Virus record (IMG/VR): IMGVR_UViG_3300042893_000793
Coordinates: 1-43,048 of that record
Source of the DNA: a virus
Strand: one strand, 5' to 3'
DNA length: 43,048 nucleotides
This document shows positions 1-8,578 of this stretch, one piece after another (positions within the stretch are counted from its first letter, which is position 1; the number at the start of each line of letters is the position of its first letter). Below the pieces are notes generated by a model. The model searched no databases and was not told where the DNA came from. It saw only the letters and a list, made by a program, of their open reading frames with translations. Made by a program: the position numbers and the translations under genes.

Positions 1-2
1 GC

Positions 3-1523
3 AAAATTATCAAAGCTGGACTTATGGGTGCATTGAATGAATTCAATCAACAGTTGACTAACGGCGCCAGACCAATATATCAGTATCCAGATCAATATGA
101 AATAGTTTTTGCCGGAGAAGCCAAACAACTCATTGGTGATGCAACAATTGTGTTACCAGGCACAAAAAAAGAAGCTAATAAAACTTCAATGGGTGTGGTT
201 CCAACAAAGGATGCCAGAGCCGCCAGTCCTGACACAGATCAAAAAAATATTACACAATCTACCAAAAGCATTGTTGCCGGACAGCCTGTAGTACAAGTAA
301 TCGAAGAAGTTATTAGAAACAGCAGTTACGTTACCAGTCAACAACTGACACAAATCAATCCTCTTACCAACGAAGAAGAATCAAATCCTACTGCCAGAAA
401 CAAACCTGTAAACTGGTTTAGAATAAATTTTGAAGCAGTTCCAACCAAGCCAGATAATTTACGGAATGATTATGCATACAAGATACGTTATATCATCAGC
501 GTTTATAAACTTGACAAATATGATAGCAAATATTTTCCCGTAGGAACTTTTAGAGGGGTCCATAAAAGTTATCCTTGGTGGTTTACTGGAAAAAATACCT
601 CAATTATTGATTATCAAGAAACTTTAAATTCAGCTTATACCATGTTGGTTAGCGGTAGCAATCCTCAAGACTCTTCAGCCGAAGTTGAAAGAAGAAAAGT
701 TGCAGCCTCCATGCGAGATTTGGTAATTTACTCATATGGTGCTACTAGTAGCGAATCCATGCAAGGCAGTAAAGAACGAGGTAACGAGGCAGCAGCCAAT
801 ATGGCAGACAGTTTGTATGCCAGTGCAGATCTTGGCACTACTAAGATGCGTATCATTGGTGATCCTGCATGGATTCAACAAGGCAGCCTTAGTGGAAGCA
901 TTAACGCAGAAAATCTTGACACCAGCAGTTTTTTGCCTGACGGTACAATCAACTATGATGCTGAACAAATATTATTTGAAGTCAATTGGAATAGACCGGA
1001 AGATTACGATCTTGGCACAGGACTAAGCACTCCTAATGGTAAAAAAACTCCTATCAGCAGAGTATACATAGCATCATCTGTCACTAGTGAATTCAGACAA
1101 GGTAAATTTGAACAAACCATCGAAGGGCTGTTGTTTAATTTACCAAAACCAGACGGATCAAACAAGGCAATAACTGCCCCATTGCCTGTGAAACAAGTTG
1201 ATCGAGGAAATGCAAGATCTGACGAACAAATACGATTGGCTCTTGCCGCTGATGCAGCAAAACGAGCAGGAAATAGCAGTAACTCTACTGCGTTGGCACC
1301 ACAATTGAATGTAAATCCCAGCAGTAATTTGCCACAAACTATAACTACAGCACCACCTGGTCCCAATGATGGTGCAGTACCCGCTCCACCACCCGCTCCA
1401 CCAACTTCGGGCAGCGGAGAAAATTTAGACGTAGGAGATCCGTTTGTGCCACCAGGTCGATTGTCTGGAGATTCCATAGAAGGCGTTCAATCAACTCCAC
1501 AAATTATATCAAGAGATTGGTAA
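3..1523 (+). CDS. Putative baseplate/tail structural protein, 5' truncated
   Basis: The frame is open to the left edge of the window. An ATG at 24 could start a 499-residue protein, but the seven codons before it are in frame, read like coding sequence (KIIKAGL) and no ribosome site precedes the ATG, so the gene probably begins upstream. Residues counted from that ATG: a folded region to about 400 contains YKIRYIISVYKL and the segment YPWWFTGKNTSIIDYQETLN near 185-205, a pattern I associate with tail/baseplate proteins of marine T4-like phages. The last 100 residues are low-complexity and proline-rich (PAPPPAPP). It ends 20 bp before the gp5-like hub gene, which supports a hub or tail-tube-cap role. 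Specific T4 counterpart not identified; structural role fairly likely, exact function unknown. Confidence 0.6.
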   Translation, partial: KIIKAGLMGALNEFNQQLTNGARPIYQYPDQYEIVFAGEAKQLIGDATIVLPGTKKEANKTSMGVVPTKDARAASPDTDQKNITQSTKSIVAGQPVVQVIEEVIRNSSYVTSQQLTQINPLTNEEESNPTARNKPVNWFRINFEAVPTKPDNLRNDYAYKIRYIISVYKLDKYDSKYFPVGTFRGVHKSYPWWFTGKNTSIIDYQETLNSAYTMLVSGSNPQDSSAEVERRKVAASMRDLVIYSYGATSSESMQGSKERGNEAAANMADSLYASADLGTTKMRIIGDPAWIQQGSLSGSINAENLDTSSFLPDGTINYDAEQILFEVNWNRPEDYDLGTGLSTPNGKKTPISRVYIASSVTSEFRQGKFEQTIEGLLFNLPKPDGSNKAITAPLPVKQVDRGNARSDEQIRLALAADAAKRAGNSSNSTALAPQLNVNPSSNLPQTITTAPPGPNDGAVPAPPPAPPTSGSGENLDVGDPFVPPGRLSGDSIEGVQSTPQIISRDW

Positions 1524-1543
1524 GAGATTATTAAGGACTAACA

Positions 1544-3058
1544 ATGGCAGAGCAAATTCAACGCAGTAGAGGACGCAGTCAAAATTATAAAATGGACCGA
1601 GGTGGTGTACCTGCGGAATTTGGTCCTTTCTACGGCATTGTAAAAAATACCAATGATTCAATAAGATCAGGGCGCATACAAGTATACATTACAGCATTTA
1701 GTGACGGTGATGAAAATGACGAAACCAAATGGACTACAGTAAATTACATGCCGCAGTTCTTTGGATCAACACCATACAATCCTGCCAAGCAAGGGGTGGG
1801 CTCATACATTGACGGTAATTCCAACAGTTATGGCATGTGGTTCACTCCGCCTGATGTGGGAATCACAGTGCTGTGTGTGTTTGTAAATGGTGACCGCAGT
1901 CAAGGCTATTACATTGGCACAGCACCTGATCAAAGCATAGGACACATGGTTCCTGCCATTGGCGCTGCACCAGTTGCTACTCAAGTAATTGCAGAAAATG
2001 CAAATCAAGCGGTATATTTTAAAGGAGCATCGCAATTACCAGTGGTTGAAATCAACACCAATAATCTTGCTCTTGAAGAAAATGCTAGATTTTTTGATGC
2101 TCCTAAGCCCATACAAAGTGTAGTTTCGGAAACCATGTTTCGTCAAGGCTTGATTAAAGATCCACAACGTGGTCCTATATCGAGTAGCAGTCAGAGAGAA
2201 AGTCCCAGTGCTGTGTTTGGTGTTAGCACACCCGGACCAGCGGTGTATCAAGGTGGCATGAAACTGGGGGAAATACAACGAAAAGTTCAAACTGGACAAT
2301 TGAAACCTCAAGATCTCAATGTGATTGGTCGTGTGGGTGGTCATAGCATTGTGATGGATGATGGCGATGTTGATGGCAATACCAGACTGATACGATTTAG
2401 AACCACAGCTGGTCATCAAATCACAATGAGTGACAGCGGAGACTTCTTTTACATCACTCATGCCAATGGCCTGGCTTGGTTTGAACTTGGCGCACAAGGC
2501 ACGCTAGATGTGTATGCCACAAACTCAATCAACTTGCGCACACGTGGCGACATTAACTTGCATGCTGATAGAGACATCAACATGTATGCTGGCGGCAGTA
2601 TCAAAGCCAAGGCTGCAGAAGATATTACTTTGCAAGCTGATGCAGACCTTACAGCTATTGCACAACAAAATTTAAAACTATACAGCAAAAATTACATTGG
2701 TATAAAGGCCGACGGCAGTTTGGCATTACAAAGTGCTAGTGGAAGTTGGAACGGTGGCAGTGCATTAAAATTTACCGCAGGCGGTATTGATCTCAACGGA
2801 CCAGCAGCTGACTCGGTATCAGCGCCCAACAACTTGACCACAACTGTTTTAGATGATACTACATTTAGTAGTGCCACTGGTTGGACAGTCAAAACAGGTG
2901 GCCTAGACAGTATTGTGACGCGAGCACCCACGCACGAACCATATCCCTATCACAACAAAGGCGTGGACATTGAAATTCCACTAGAAGCAGGGCAGCCGCC
3001 GCCTAATCCCAGTGCAGTGCCTATTCCAGCTGGCATAGAAATAACTAGAAGATCATGA
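1544..3058 (+). CDS. 5: gp5-like baseplate central hub/spike, no lysozyme domain
   Basis: Central hub/spike subunit of the contractile-tail baseplate, expected to form a trimer under the tail tube. Residues about 28-128 look like the gp5/VgrG OB fold (FYGIVKNTNDSIRSGRIQVY at its start, with DVGITVLCVFVNGDRSQGYY later). Residues about 260-400 are a repetitive beta-helix with short, regular strands such as GDINLHADRDINMYAGG, as in the T4 gp5 C-terminal needle and VgrG. The lysozyme domain that T4 gp5 carries between these parts is absent: the linker has no glycoside hydrolase-like motif. The tail end contains TRAPTHEPYPYHNKGVD. An AAGG ribosome site at 1533-1536 supports the ATG at 1544. The stop overlaps the next start (ATGA). 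Confidence 0.85.
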   Translation: MAEQIQRSRGRSQNYKMDRGGVPAEFGPFYGIVKNTNDSIRSGRIQVYITAFSDGDENDETKWTTVNYMPQFFGSTPYNPAKQGVGSYIDGNSNSYGMWFTPPDVGITVLCVFVNGDRSQGYYIGTAPDQSIGHMVPAIGAAPVATQVIAENANQAVYFKGASQLPVVEINTNNLALEENARFFDAPKPIQSVVSETMFRQGLIKDPQRGPISSSSQRESPSAVFGVSTPGPAVYQGGMKLGEIQRKVQTGQLKPQDLNVIGRVGGHSIVMDDGDVDGNTRLIRFRTTAGHQITMSDSGDFFYITHANGLAWFELGAQGTLDVYATNSINLRTRGDINLHADRDINMYAGGSIKAKAAEDITLQADADLTAIAQQNLKLYSKNYIGIKADGSLALQSASGSWNGGSALKFTAGGIDLNGPAADSVSAPNNLTTTVLDDTTFSSATGWTVKTGGLDSIVTRAPTHEPYPYHNKGVDIEIPLEAGQPPPNPSAVPIPAGIEITRRS

Positions 3059-4692
3059 GCGAATTTACATTTTCTCTCAATCAATTTGGAATTAGCTCTG
3101 CAATTAACGAAGCACGGGCATCGGCACCTAGCCAGACCGCTGTAACTAATTTTGAATCTGGGCAGTACTCAAACACTAAAGATAAAGATTTAACTTATAC
3201 CGGCGATGATTACATTGTTTGGGATCGAGTCAATGAAGAAAGATTACGCCGCGGCCTTCCAAGTTTAACCAAATTAGGATATCCGAGACCACTCGATGCG
3301 CCAACGCAACAACCTTCAAGTGTAGGTAACAACGGGCTACCAGAAACATTTAAAATCAAAGGTCCTCCGGGCATGACATATGAACAAGCAAAGGCAGTGT
3401 TTGATCAACAGGTCAACAGTGGTGGACTTGTTGGATTTAAAGTTGGAGACACCGCAAGTGCAGCTACACAGGCTGCTGCCGGGTTAGCATCTGCACAAAG
3501 TCAGCTCACACAAGGACTGGCATCATTATCTAGCAAATTACCCGCAGGTACAAATCTGAACAGTCTCACAGCCAGTATAGGCGCACTTGGACAAGGAGCA
3601 GGCACACAAGTGGCCAGCGCACTTCAAGGTGGCGCGGCCGCATTCAATTCACTGACTACCGGCGCAGGCGCCGCCACTGCTGCTATCAGCGCATCATTAG
3701 CTGGCGCAGGCGCTGGAGTTTCATTACCGTCAACATCAGCCATCACAGGTGCGTTAACTGGTGCCGCTGCACGAGTAGGCAGTTTGGCTAGCACCGCAGT
3801 TGGTACCATATCTGGATTGATTAAAGGAACTCCTACAAGTGGTATCAATGTGGCAGACTTTGCCAAACAAGGACCAGCATTAACTGGACTTGGTAGCATG
3901 AGTTTGCCCGATGTAACAAGCACATTGGCTCAAGCGTCAAAGTTGGTAGGTCAAAGTGCAGACACTATTAGTAACACAGCAGGTGCAGGTAAATTTGGAC
4001 TTGATGCCAGTCAACTTGAACGGTGGGGTCTTGTTAAACCAGGAACTGCTGCTACATTTTTAGCACAAGGTGGCAATGATCTTACTAGTGTGTTAAAAAG
4101 TCCCACAGTGTGGACTGGCAGAGATGGTGTGAAAAGTCTTGATGGGTTGCTGGGCAATGAAGGGCTTCAAAACAAAATTCAGCAAGGATTGATGACTTCG
4201 GGTGTGGCTGACTTAAAATCACTGGGAATTCCCACAGACAAATTAACACCACAAGCACTTAGCGGTCTGGCCACCAATGCTGCAAAGAGTGTGCCTGACA
4301 CACTAAATTGGGCCAAAAATACTCCTGGGTTACCGGCTGACATCAAATCCAAATTTGATGCTGCCGCAGTTAATGGTGCGTTTGCTGTAAATTTGGCGCA
4401 AACTAAAATAGACCCGTCCATGCTTCAGGAGTATACACCTATAGCTGCTATTGATACTGTAAATACAGACACACTTGAAGCAGCCGCTAAACGCATTGTG
4501 GGTAATGCCAAAGTGCCTAGTATTTTGCCAGTAGCCATAGAATCTAGTGCTTATTCCAATACCAAAGATGAAGATTTAATTTACACTGGAAATGACGAGA
4601 TAGTGTGGGATCGAGTCAATGCTGAAAGACTGCGTCGGGGACTGCCAAGTTTGACTGCAATAGGGTTTCCAAGGCCCGAAACTACCGCATAA
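3055..4692 (+). CDS. Ala/Gly-rich baseplate-associated protein with duplicated terminal motif
   Basis: A 545-residue protein of unknown function, coupled by ATGA overlap to the gp5-like gene and followed by gp25, so very likely part of the baseplate hub module. A 42-residue motif occurs at residues 38-79 and again at 500-541, with 34 identities of 42; its core is IVWDRVNxERLRRGLPSLT followed by GYPRP or GFPRP. The region between is rich in Ala, Gly, Ser, Thr and Leu with helical, repetitive character (about 130-300), then a more ordered part to 480. Such paired arginine-rich motifs could dock two ends of a long protein to equivalent partners, for example hub trimers, or could bind peptidoglycan; this is inference. 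I do not recognise a catalytic domain. Confidence 0.65.
   Translation: MSEFTFSLNQFGISSAINEARASAPSQTAVTNFESGQYSNTKDKDLTYTGDDYIVWDRVNEERLRRGLPSLTKLGYPRPLDAPTQQPSSVGNNGLPETFKIKGPPGMTYEQAKAVFDQQVNSGGLVGFKVGDTASAATQAAAGLASAQSQLTQGLASLSSKLPAGTNLNSLTASIGALGQGAGTQVASALQGGAAAFNSLTTGAGAATAAISASLAGAGAGVSLPSTSAITGALTGAAARVGSLASTAVGTISGLIKGTPTSGINVADFAKQGPALTGLGSMSLPDVTSTLAQASKLVGQSADTISNTAGAGKFGLDASQLERWGLVKPGTAATFLAQGGNDLTSVLKSPTVWTGRDGVKSLDGLLGNEGLQNKIQQGLMTSGVADLKSLGIPTDKLTPQALSGLATNAAKSVPDTLNWAKNTPGLPADIKSKFDAAAVNGAFAVNLAQTKIDPSMLQEYTPIAAIDTVNTDTLEAAAKRIVGNAKVPSILPVAIESSAYSNTKDEDLIYTGNDEIVWDRVNAERLRRGLPSLTAIGFPRPETTA
3166..3291 (+). repeat. N-terminal copy of 42-residue motif
   Basis: Encodes residues 38-79 of the 545-residue protein (starts YSNTKDKDLTYTG, ends GYPRP). 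It matches the copy at 4552-4677 in 34 of 42 amino acids, while the DNA has diverged at many third positions, so the duplication is old and held by selection on the protein. Confidence 0.85.
4552..4677 (+). repeat. C-terminal copy of 42-residue motif
   Basis: Encodes residues 500-541 of the 545-residue protein (starts YSNTKDEDLIYTG, ends GFPRP). Partner of the copy at 3166-3291. The protein ends four residues later. Confidence 0.85.
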
Positions 4693-4695
4693 ATA
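4688..4695 (+). promoter_or_regulatory. T4-type late promoter-like octamer (CATAAATA) before gp25
   Basis: The octamer CATAAATA differs from the T4 late consensus TATAAATA only at the first base. It overlaps the stop codon of the 545-residue gene. If the octamer occupies about -13 to -6, as in T4, transcription would start at about 4701, which is the A of the gp25 ATG, giving a leaderless message. There is no purine-rich ribosome site between octamer and ATG. Could be chance, since the stop codon supplies part of the match. Confidence 0.45.
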
Positions 4696-4700
4696 TTGTT

Positions 4701-5075
4701 ATGACTACTTTTGTTGGCTTCAACACTCAAAATCAATACAAAAAATTCACACTAGTGGACTTTGAATTGATCAAGCGAGATCTGCTGAATGCATTTAACA
4801 TTCGCCAAGGACAACTGCCCGGCCGTCCAGGATATGGCACAGTGCTATGGAATTATCTATTTGAAAATCAAGTTGATGCTGTTCAGCAAGGCATTATTAA
4901 CGAAGTTCAAAGAGTTGCTGGCGGTGATCCTAGAATATTCATCAGTAACATCAATGTGTATCCTCAAGAGAATGGCATGCTAATCGAATTAGAACTACAA
5001 ACAGTAGGCGGCGTAGATGCCGAAATATTAAATGTGTTCTTCAATCAAGTCAGCCGTTCAGCCAGCTACGTATAA
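4701..5075 (+). CDS. 25: Baseplate wedge protein gp25
   Basis: Baseplate wedge subunit of the gp25 family (also found as GpW/TssE-type sheath initiators), which seeds sheath polymerisation at the baseplate. At 124 residues it has the family's usual length. The diagnostic stretch GRPGYGTVLWNYLFE lies at residues 41-55, matching the conserved RPG..GT..W..LFE core, and the C-terminal half has the expected alternating strand with LIELELQTVGG. The ATG at 4701 has no evident ribosome site. It sits 8 bp after the preceding stop, so translation either reinitiates by coupling or uses a leaderless transcript from the octamer at 4688. Gene order gp5-like, unknown, gp25, gp6 fits T4-like marine phages. 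Confidence 0.93.
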   Translation: MTTFVGFNTQNQYKKFTLVDFELIKRDLLNAFNIRQGQLPGRPGYGTVLWNYLFENQVDAVQQGIINEVQRVAGGDPRIFISNINVYPQENGMLIELELQTVGGVDAEILNVFFNQVSRSASYV

Positions 5076-5094
5076 CTACGCCGTTTTTTATCTA

Positions 5095-5102
5095 CATAAA
5101 TA
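5095..5102 (+). promoter_or_regulatory. T4-type late promoter-like octamer (CATAAATA) before gp6
   Basis: CATAAATA in the 56-bp gap between gp25 and gp6, one mismatch from the T4 late consensus. The predicted start near 5108 would leave a 24-nt leader containing ACAAGG, a usable ribosome site about ten bases before the gp6 ATG. The same layout (octamer, 25-nt leader, ACAAGG) occurs before the gene at 24486, which strengthens both calls. The rest of this gap holds a T6 run at 5084-5089 without a convincing stem. Confidence 0.6.
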
Positions 5103-5131
5103 ACAGATAAAGAACACAAGGCCCAGACGCA

Positions 5132-8100
5132 ATGGCAAAAACCACTAGACAAACAGCGATATTTGGTGTAGAAGACTGGAAACAGATCTATCAAACCTAT
5201 CGCGAAGCAGACTTCCAAAGCTATGACTTTGAAACTCTACGCAAGAGTTTTACTGATTACCTGCGTTTGTACTATCCAGAGACGTTCAATGACTACATTG
5301 AATCATCAGAATACATTGCACTATTAGATGTTATTGCGTTTATGGGCCAAGCCCTGGCTTTCCGTACAGATCTCAACACAAGAGAAAATTATTTAGACAC
5401 AGCAGAACGCAGAGATTCTGTGACCAGACTGGCTAACTTGGTTAGCTATACTGCCAAACGTAACACAGCCGCACAGGGCTTGCTCAAAGCATTTTCAGTG
5501 ACCACAACAGAAAATGTTGTGGATTACAACGGAGTTAATCTGGCCAACGTCACAGTGAACTGGGCAGATCCCACAAACTTTGACTGGTTGGAACAGTGGA
5601 ATGCTATTGTGAATTCGTCCTTGGTCAGCAGTCAAAAGATTGGTCGTCCGTCCAGCCGTCAAACTATCTTGGGTGTAGATACCAGTGAATACGGTATAAA
5701 TCTAGTGCCAGGCTTTCTGCCAGTTATTCCTTATACTGCTACTGTGGACGGCGTAAACATGCCGTTTGAAGCTACAACTTCAAGCACAGCCGGCCGAGAT
5801 TACATCTATGAACCCAGTCCAAAGCCTAACACCACATTTAATGTGTTGTATCGCAATGATCAATTGGGATATCAAAGTGCCAACAACGGATTCTTCTTTT
5901 TCTTCAAGCAAGGCACATTGCAGAATCAAGACTTTAACTTGGCTGAACGCATTGCCAATCGTACAGTGAATATCAACATTGATGGTGTTAACAACGAAGA
6001 CCGTTGGTTATTTCAACTAGACAATGTAGGCAGTGTCAGCCGAGAGTGGACATACACTGAAAACATTTATTCATCGGCCGCAGAACAAACTGCAACACTA
6101 AGACCTATTTTTTCTGTGACCAGCAGAACCAATGACCAGATTACTATGGTGTTTGGTGATGGTGTATTCTCTGAGATTCCAGTGGGTATCTTCCGTGCGT
6201 ATGTTCGTGCGTCAAACGGCTTGCAATACATTATTAATCCTGCTGAAATGCAGAATGTGGTGCTGCCAATCAGTTACATTGACCGGAATGGTAATCTGCA
6301 AACAATTACTTTTACTTGTGGTATCACACAACCTGTAAGCAATGCTCAAAGTCGTGAAAGCATTGATGCGATCAAACAACGTGCTCCAGCAAGATACTAC
6401 ACACAAAACCGCATGGTCAACGGTGAAGACTATAATCTGTTTCCGTTTACTCTTTACAATTCTATTATCAAATCAAAAGCAGTGAACCGTGCTTCAATTG
6501 GTACCAGTCGCTATCTTGATCTTGTGGACAACACAGGCAAGTATTCATCAACCAATACATTTTCTAGCGACGGCGGCATCTGGGAAAATAATATTCTTCC
6601 TACCACATTGTTTGCATGGACCAATCGCAATGAAATTGCTGACCTTATTACCAACACAATACAACCAACTATTATTGAAGCTACATTTATACAATTTTAC
6701 TATGCAAACTTTCCAAGGATAACTGTAAACACTGGTGTCACCGCTCTAAGCACTTGGCACCAAAGCACAACATTGGCTAATGAAACCACAGGCTATTTTC
6801 AAAACGCAGTGGGTACACCAGTCATGGTTGGAACTTCAAGCAGCACTGCATTCAAATATGTTGCACAAAAAAGTTTGATCAAGTTTGTTCCTCCAGTTAT
6901 CGATGGACAACCATATTATTTTGACGCTAACAATAGATTGAAACCTGGACTGCCAACAAGACCAGAAGACCATTTGGAAATTTGGGCTAGTCCGCTTGCA
7001 ATAGTAGGAGATGGCAGCAATGATGGCATTGGTAATTTAACCAATGGTCAAGGTCCTGTAGCACTCAACAATTTTGTGCCTACTGGTGCTGTTGTAGATA
7101 CTATTATTCCTGTATTTCTCACAGACTTGACTCCCGCTATAAGAGAACAAATAACACAACAAATTTTGTTGTATAGAAATTTTGGTCTTGGCTATGACAA
7201 TGATGGCACTATTACAGGCACACCAGGAACTTGGTATGTTATTACCAGCACCAATTTGAACGCCGACGCAACATGGAGTCAAACGTATGCGGGCAACACA
7301 TCGGGGCAAAATTTAGATGCTTCATGGATAATTCAGTTTGTAGCAGTAGACAACAAATACACAATCACATTCCGTGGGCTTGCATATTACTTTGGCTCGG
7401 TGCTACAAACAAGATTTTTCTTTTACGGTAACCAAAAAATCTATGACAGCCGCACAGGCACCACCATTAGAGACTTTATTAATGTGTTGGCAGTAAACAC
7501 CAAACCAGACAGCTCGTCACCACTGCCTGGAGATATTTTCACTACTATCATTGGCCAACCTGTGGAGTCTGACGGCTATGTTGATGACTTCCAGGTGTTA
7601 ATCAGCTACAGAGATTCAGACTCAGACGGGGTGCCAGACAATCCAGACTTCTTCAATGAGATTGTTGCACCTAATGTTAACCCTAATCTCAAATTGGTGT
7701 TCTTGCAACGAACTGTGGACTTTGATAATTTGCAAAGATATTTGTTAGCTGAACCAGGAGTGGTAAATTCAGACTATCCTACCTACGATAATATTGAATT
7801 GGTAAAATTTCAGTATTCTCCAGGGCAAGTTTTCTACGCCTATAGCGATGAATTATTTTTTACATTAACAGTTAATACCGCTGGAGTTAGAGTAATAACT
7901 CAAGCTGCTGAAGGTGATTGGATTGCCAGAACAGGACGCCAGGCCTTGTACTTCCAGTACCGTCATAACTCGCCACTGACCAATAGAATTGACCCAGGCA
8001 CCACTAACATCATTGACTTGTATGTAGTCACACAAGCATACTACACTGCCTATCAAAATTGGATCACAGATACCACTGGGACAGTGACAGAACCCAACAT

Positions 8101-8578
8101 GCCCACAATTGATGAACTTGGCACTGAGTATCAAGGACTAAACGAATACAAGATGCTGAGTGACAACATTATTTTGAATTCTGTAGTGTTCAAACCTTTG
8201 TTTGGTCCAAAAGCAGCCAAGACATTGCAGGCCACAATCAAAGTTATCCGTGCTCAGAATTCCACAGCCAGCACCAGTGAAATACAAAGTTCTGTGTTGG
8301 CTGCAATGAATGAGTACTTTAGCATTGACAAATGGAATTTTGGTGACACATTCTATTTTTCAGAACTGGCAGCATATCTGCACAGATATCTTGGAACCAT
8401 AATCAGTTCAGTGGTGCTAGTACCACTAGACACACAAAAATACTTTGGCGACATGTACGAAGTAAGAGCAGAACCCAGTGAAATATTTGTCAATGGCGCT
8501 ACTATTGACAATATTATTGTTATTGATGCATTGACCAGTACCAACTTGCGTACTGCACCTGGTAGCGGAGTAATTTAA
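5132..8578 (+). CDS. 6: Baseplate wedge protein gp6
   Basis: Large wedge subunit that dimerises to form the continuous ring of the T4 baseplate. The N-terminal block RTDLNTRENYLDTAERRDSV (78-97), followed by LANLVSYTAKRN, is the family signature. FGDGVF at 341-346 and the later block RESIDAIKQRAPARYYTQNR fit gp6/baseplate-J-like proteins. The C-terminal 150 residues (from KPLFGPKAAKTLQATIKV) resemble the gp6 dimerisation region. At 1148 residues it is much longer than T4 gp6 (660), with an inserted central part of about 350 residues that I cannot assign, a common feature of cyanophage versions. The start is supported by ACAAGG upstream. The stop codon overlaps the next start (TAATG). Confidence 0.9.
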   Translation: MAKTTRQTAIFGVEDWKQIYQTYREADFQSYDFETLRKSFTDYLRLYYPETFNDYIESSEYIALLDVIAFMGQALAFRTDLNTRENYLDTAERRDSVTRLANLVSYTAKRNTAAQGLLKAFSVTTTENVVDYNGVNLANVTVNWADPTNFDWLEQWNAIVNSSLVSSQKIGRPSSRQTILGVDTSEYGINLVPGFLPVIPYTATVDGVNMPFEATTSSTAGRDYIYEPSPKPNTTFNVLYRNDQLGYQSANNGFFFFFKQGTLQNQDFNLAERIANRTVNINIDGVNNEDRWLFQLDNVGSVSREWTYTENIYSSAAEQTATLRPIFSVTSRTNDQITMVFGDGVFSEIPVGIFRAYVRASNGLQYIINPAEMQNVVLPISYIDRNGNLQTITFTCGITQPVSNAQSRESIDAIKQRAPARYYTQNRMVNGEDYNLFPFTLYNSIIKSKAVNRASIGTSRYLDLVDNTGKYSSTNTFSSDGGIWENNILPTTLFAWTNRNEIADLITNTIQPTIIEATFIQFYYANFPRITVNTGVTALSTWHQSTTLANETTGYFQNAVGTPVMVGTSSSTAFKYVAQKSLIKFVPPVIDGQPYYFDANNRLKPGLPTRPEDHLEIWASPLAIVGDGSNDGIGNLTNGQGPVALNNFVPTGAVVDTIIPVFLTDLTPAIREQITQQILLYRNFGLGYDNDGTITGTPGTWYVITSTNLNADATWSQTYAGNTSGQNLDASWIIQFVAVDNKYTITFRGLAYYFGSVLQTRFFFYGNQKIYDSRTGTTIRDFINVLAVNTKPDSSSPLPGDIFTTIIGQPVESDGYVDDFQVLISYRDSDSDGVPDNPDFFNEIVAPNVNPNLKLVFLQRTVDFDNLQRYLLAEPGVVNSDYPTYDNIELVKFQYSPGQVFYAYSDELFFTLTVNTAGVRVITQAAEGDWIARTGRQALYFQYRHNSPLTNRIDPGTTNIIDLYVVTQAYYTAYQNWITDTTGTVTEPNMPTIDELGTEYQGLNEYKMLSDNIILNSVVFKPLFGPKAAKTLQATIKVIRAQNSTASTSEIQSSVLAAMNEYFSIDKWNFGDTFYFSELAAYLHRYLGTIISSVVLVPLDTQKYFGDMYEVRAEPSEIFVNGATIDNIIVIDALTSTNLRTAPGSGVI

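Noticed and set aside
1004-1477. 157-codon reverse-strand frame opposite the first gene
   Set aside because: It mirrors the proline-rich, low-complexity end of the forward gene, has no ribosome site and opposes an otherwise uniform + strand layout.
5070-5092. Possible terminator after gp25 (CGTA-TAAC-TACG followed by T6)
   Set aside because: The stem is only four base pairs and is separated from the T-run by a few bases; too weak to call.
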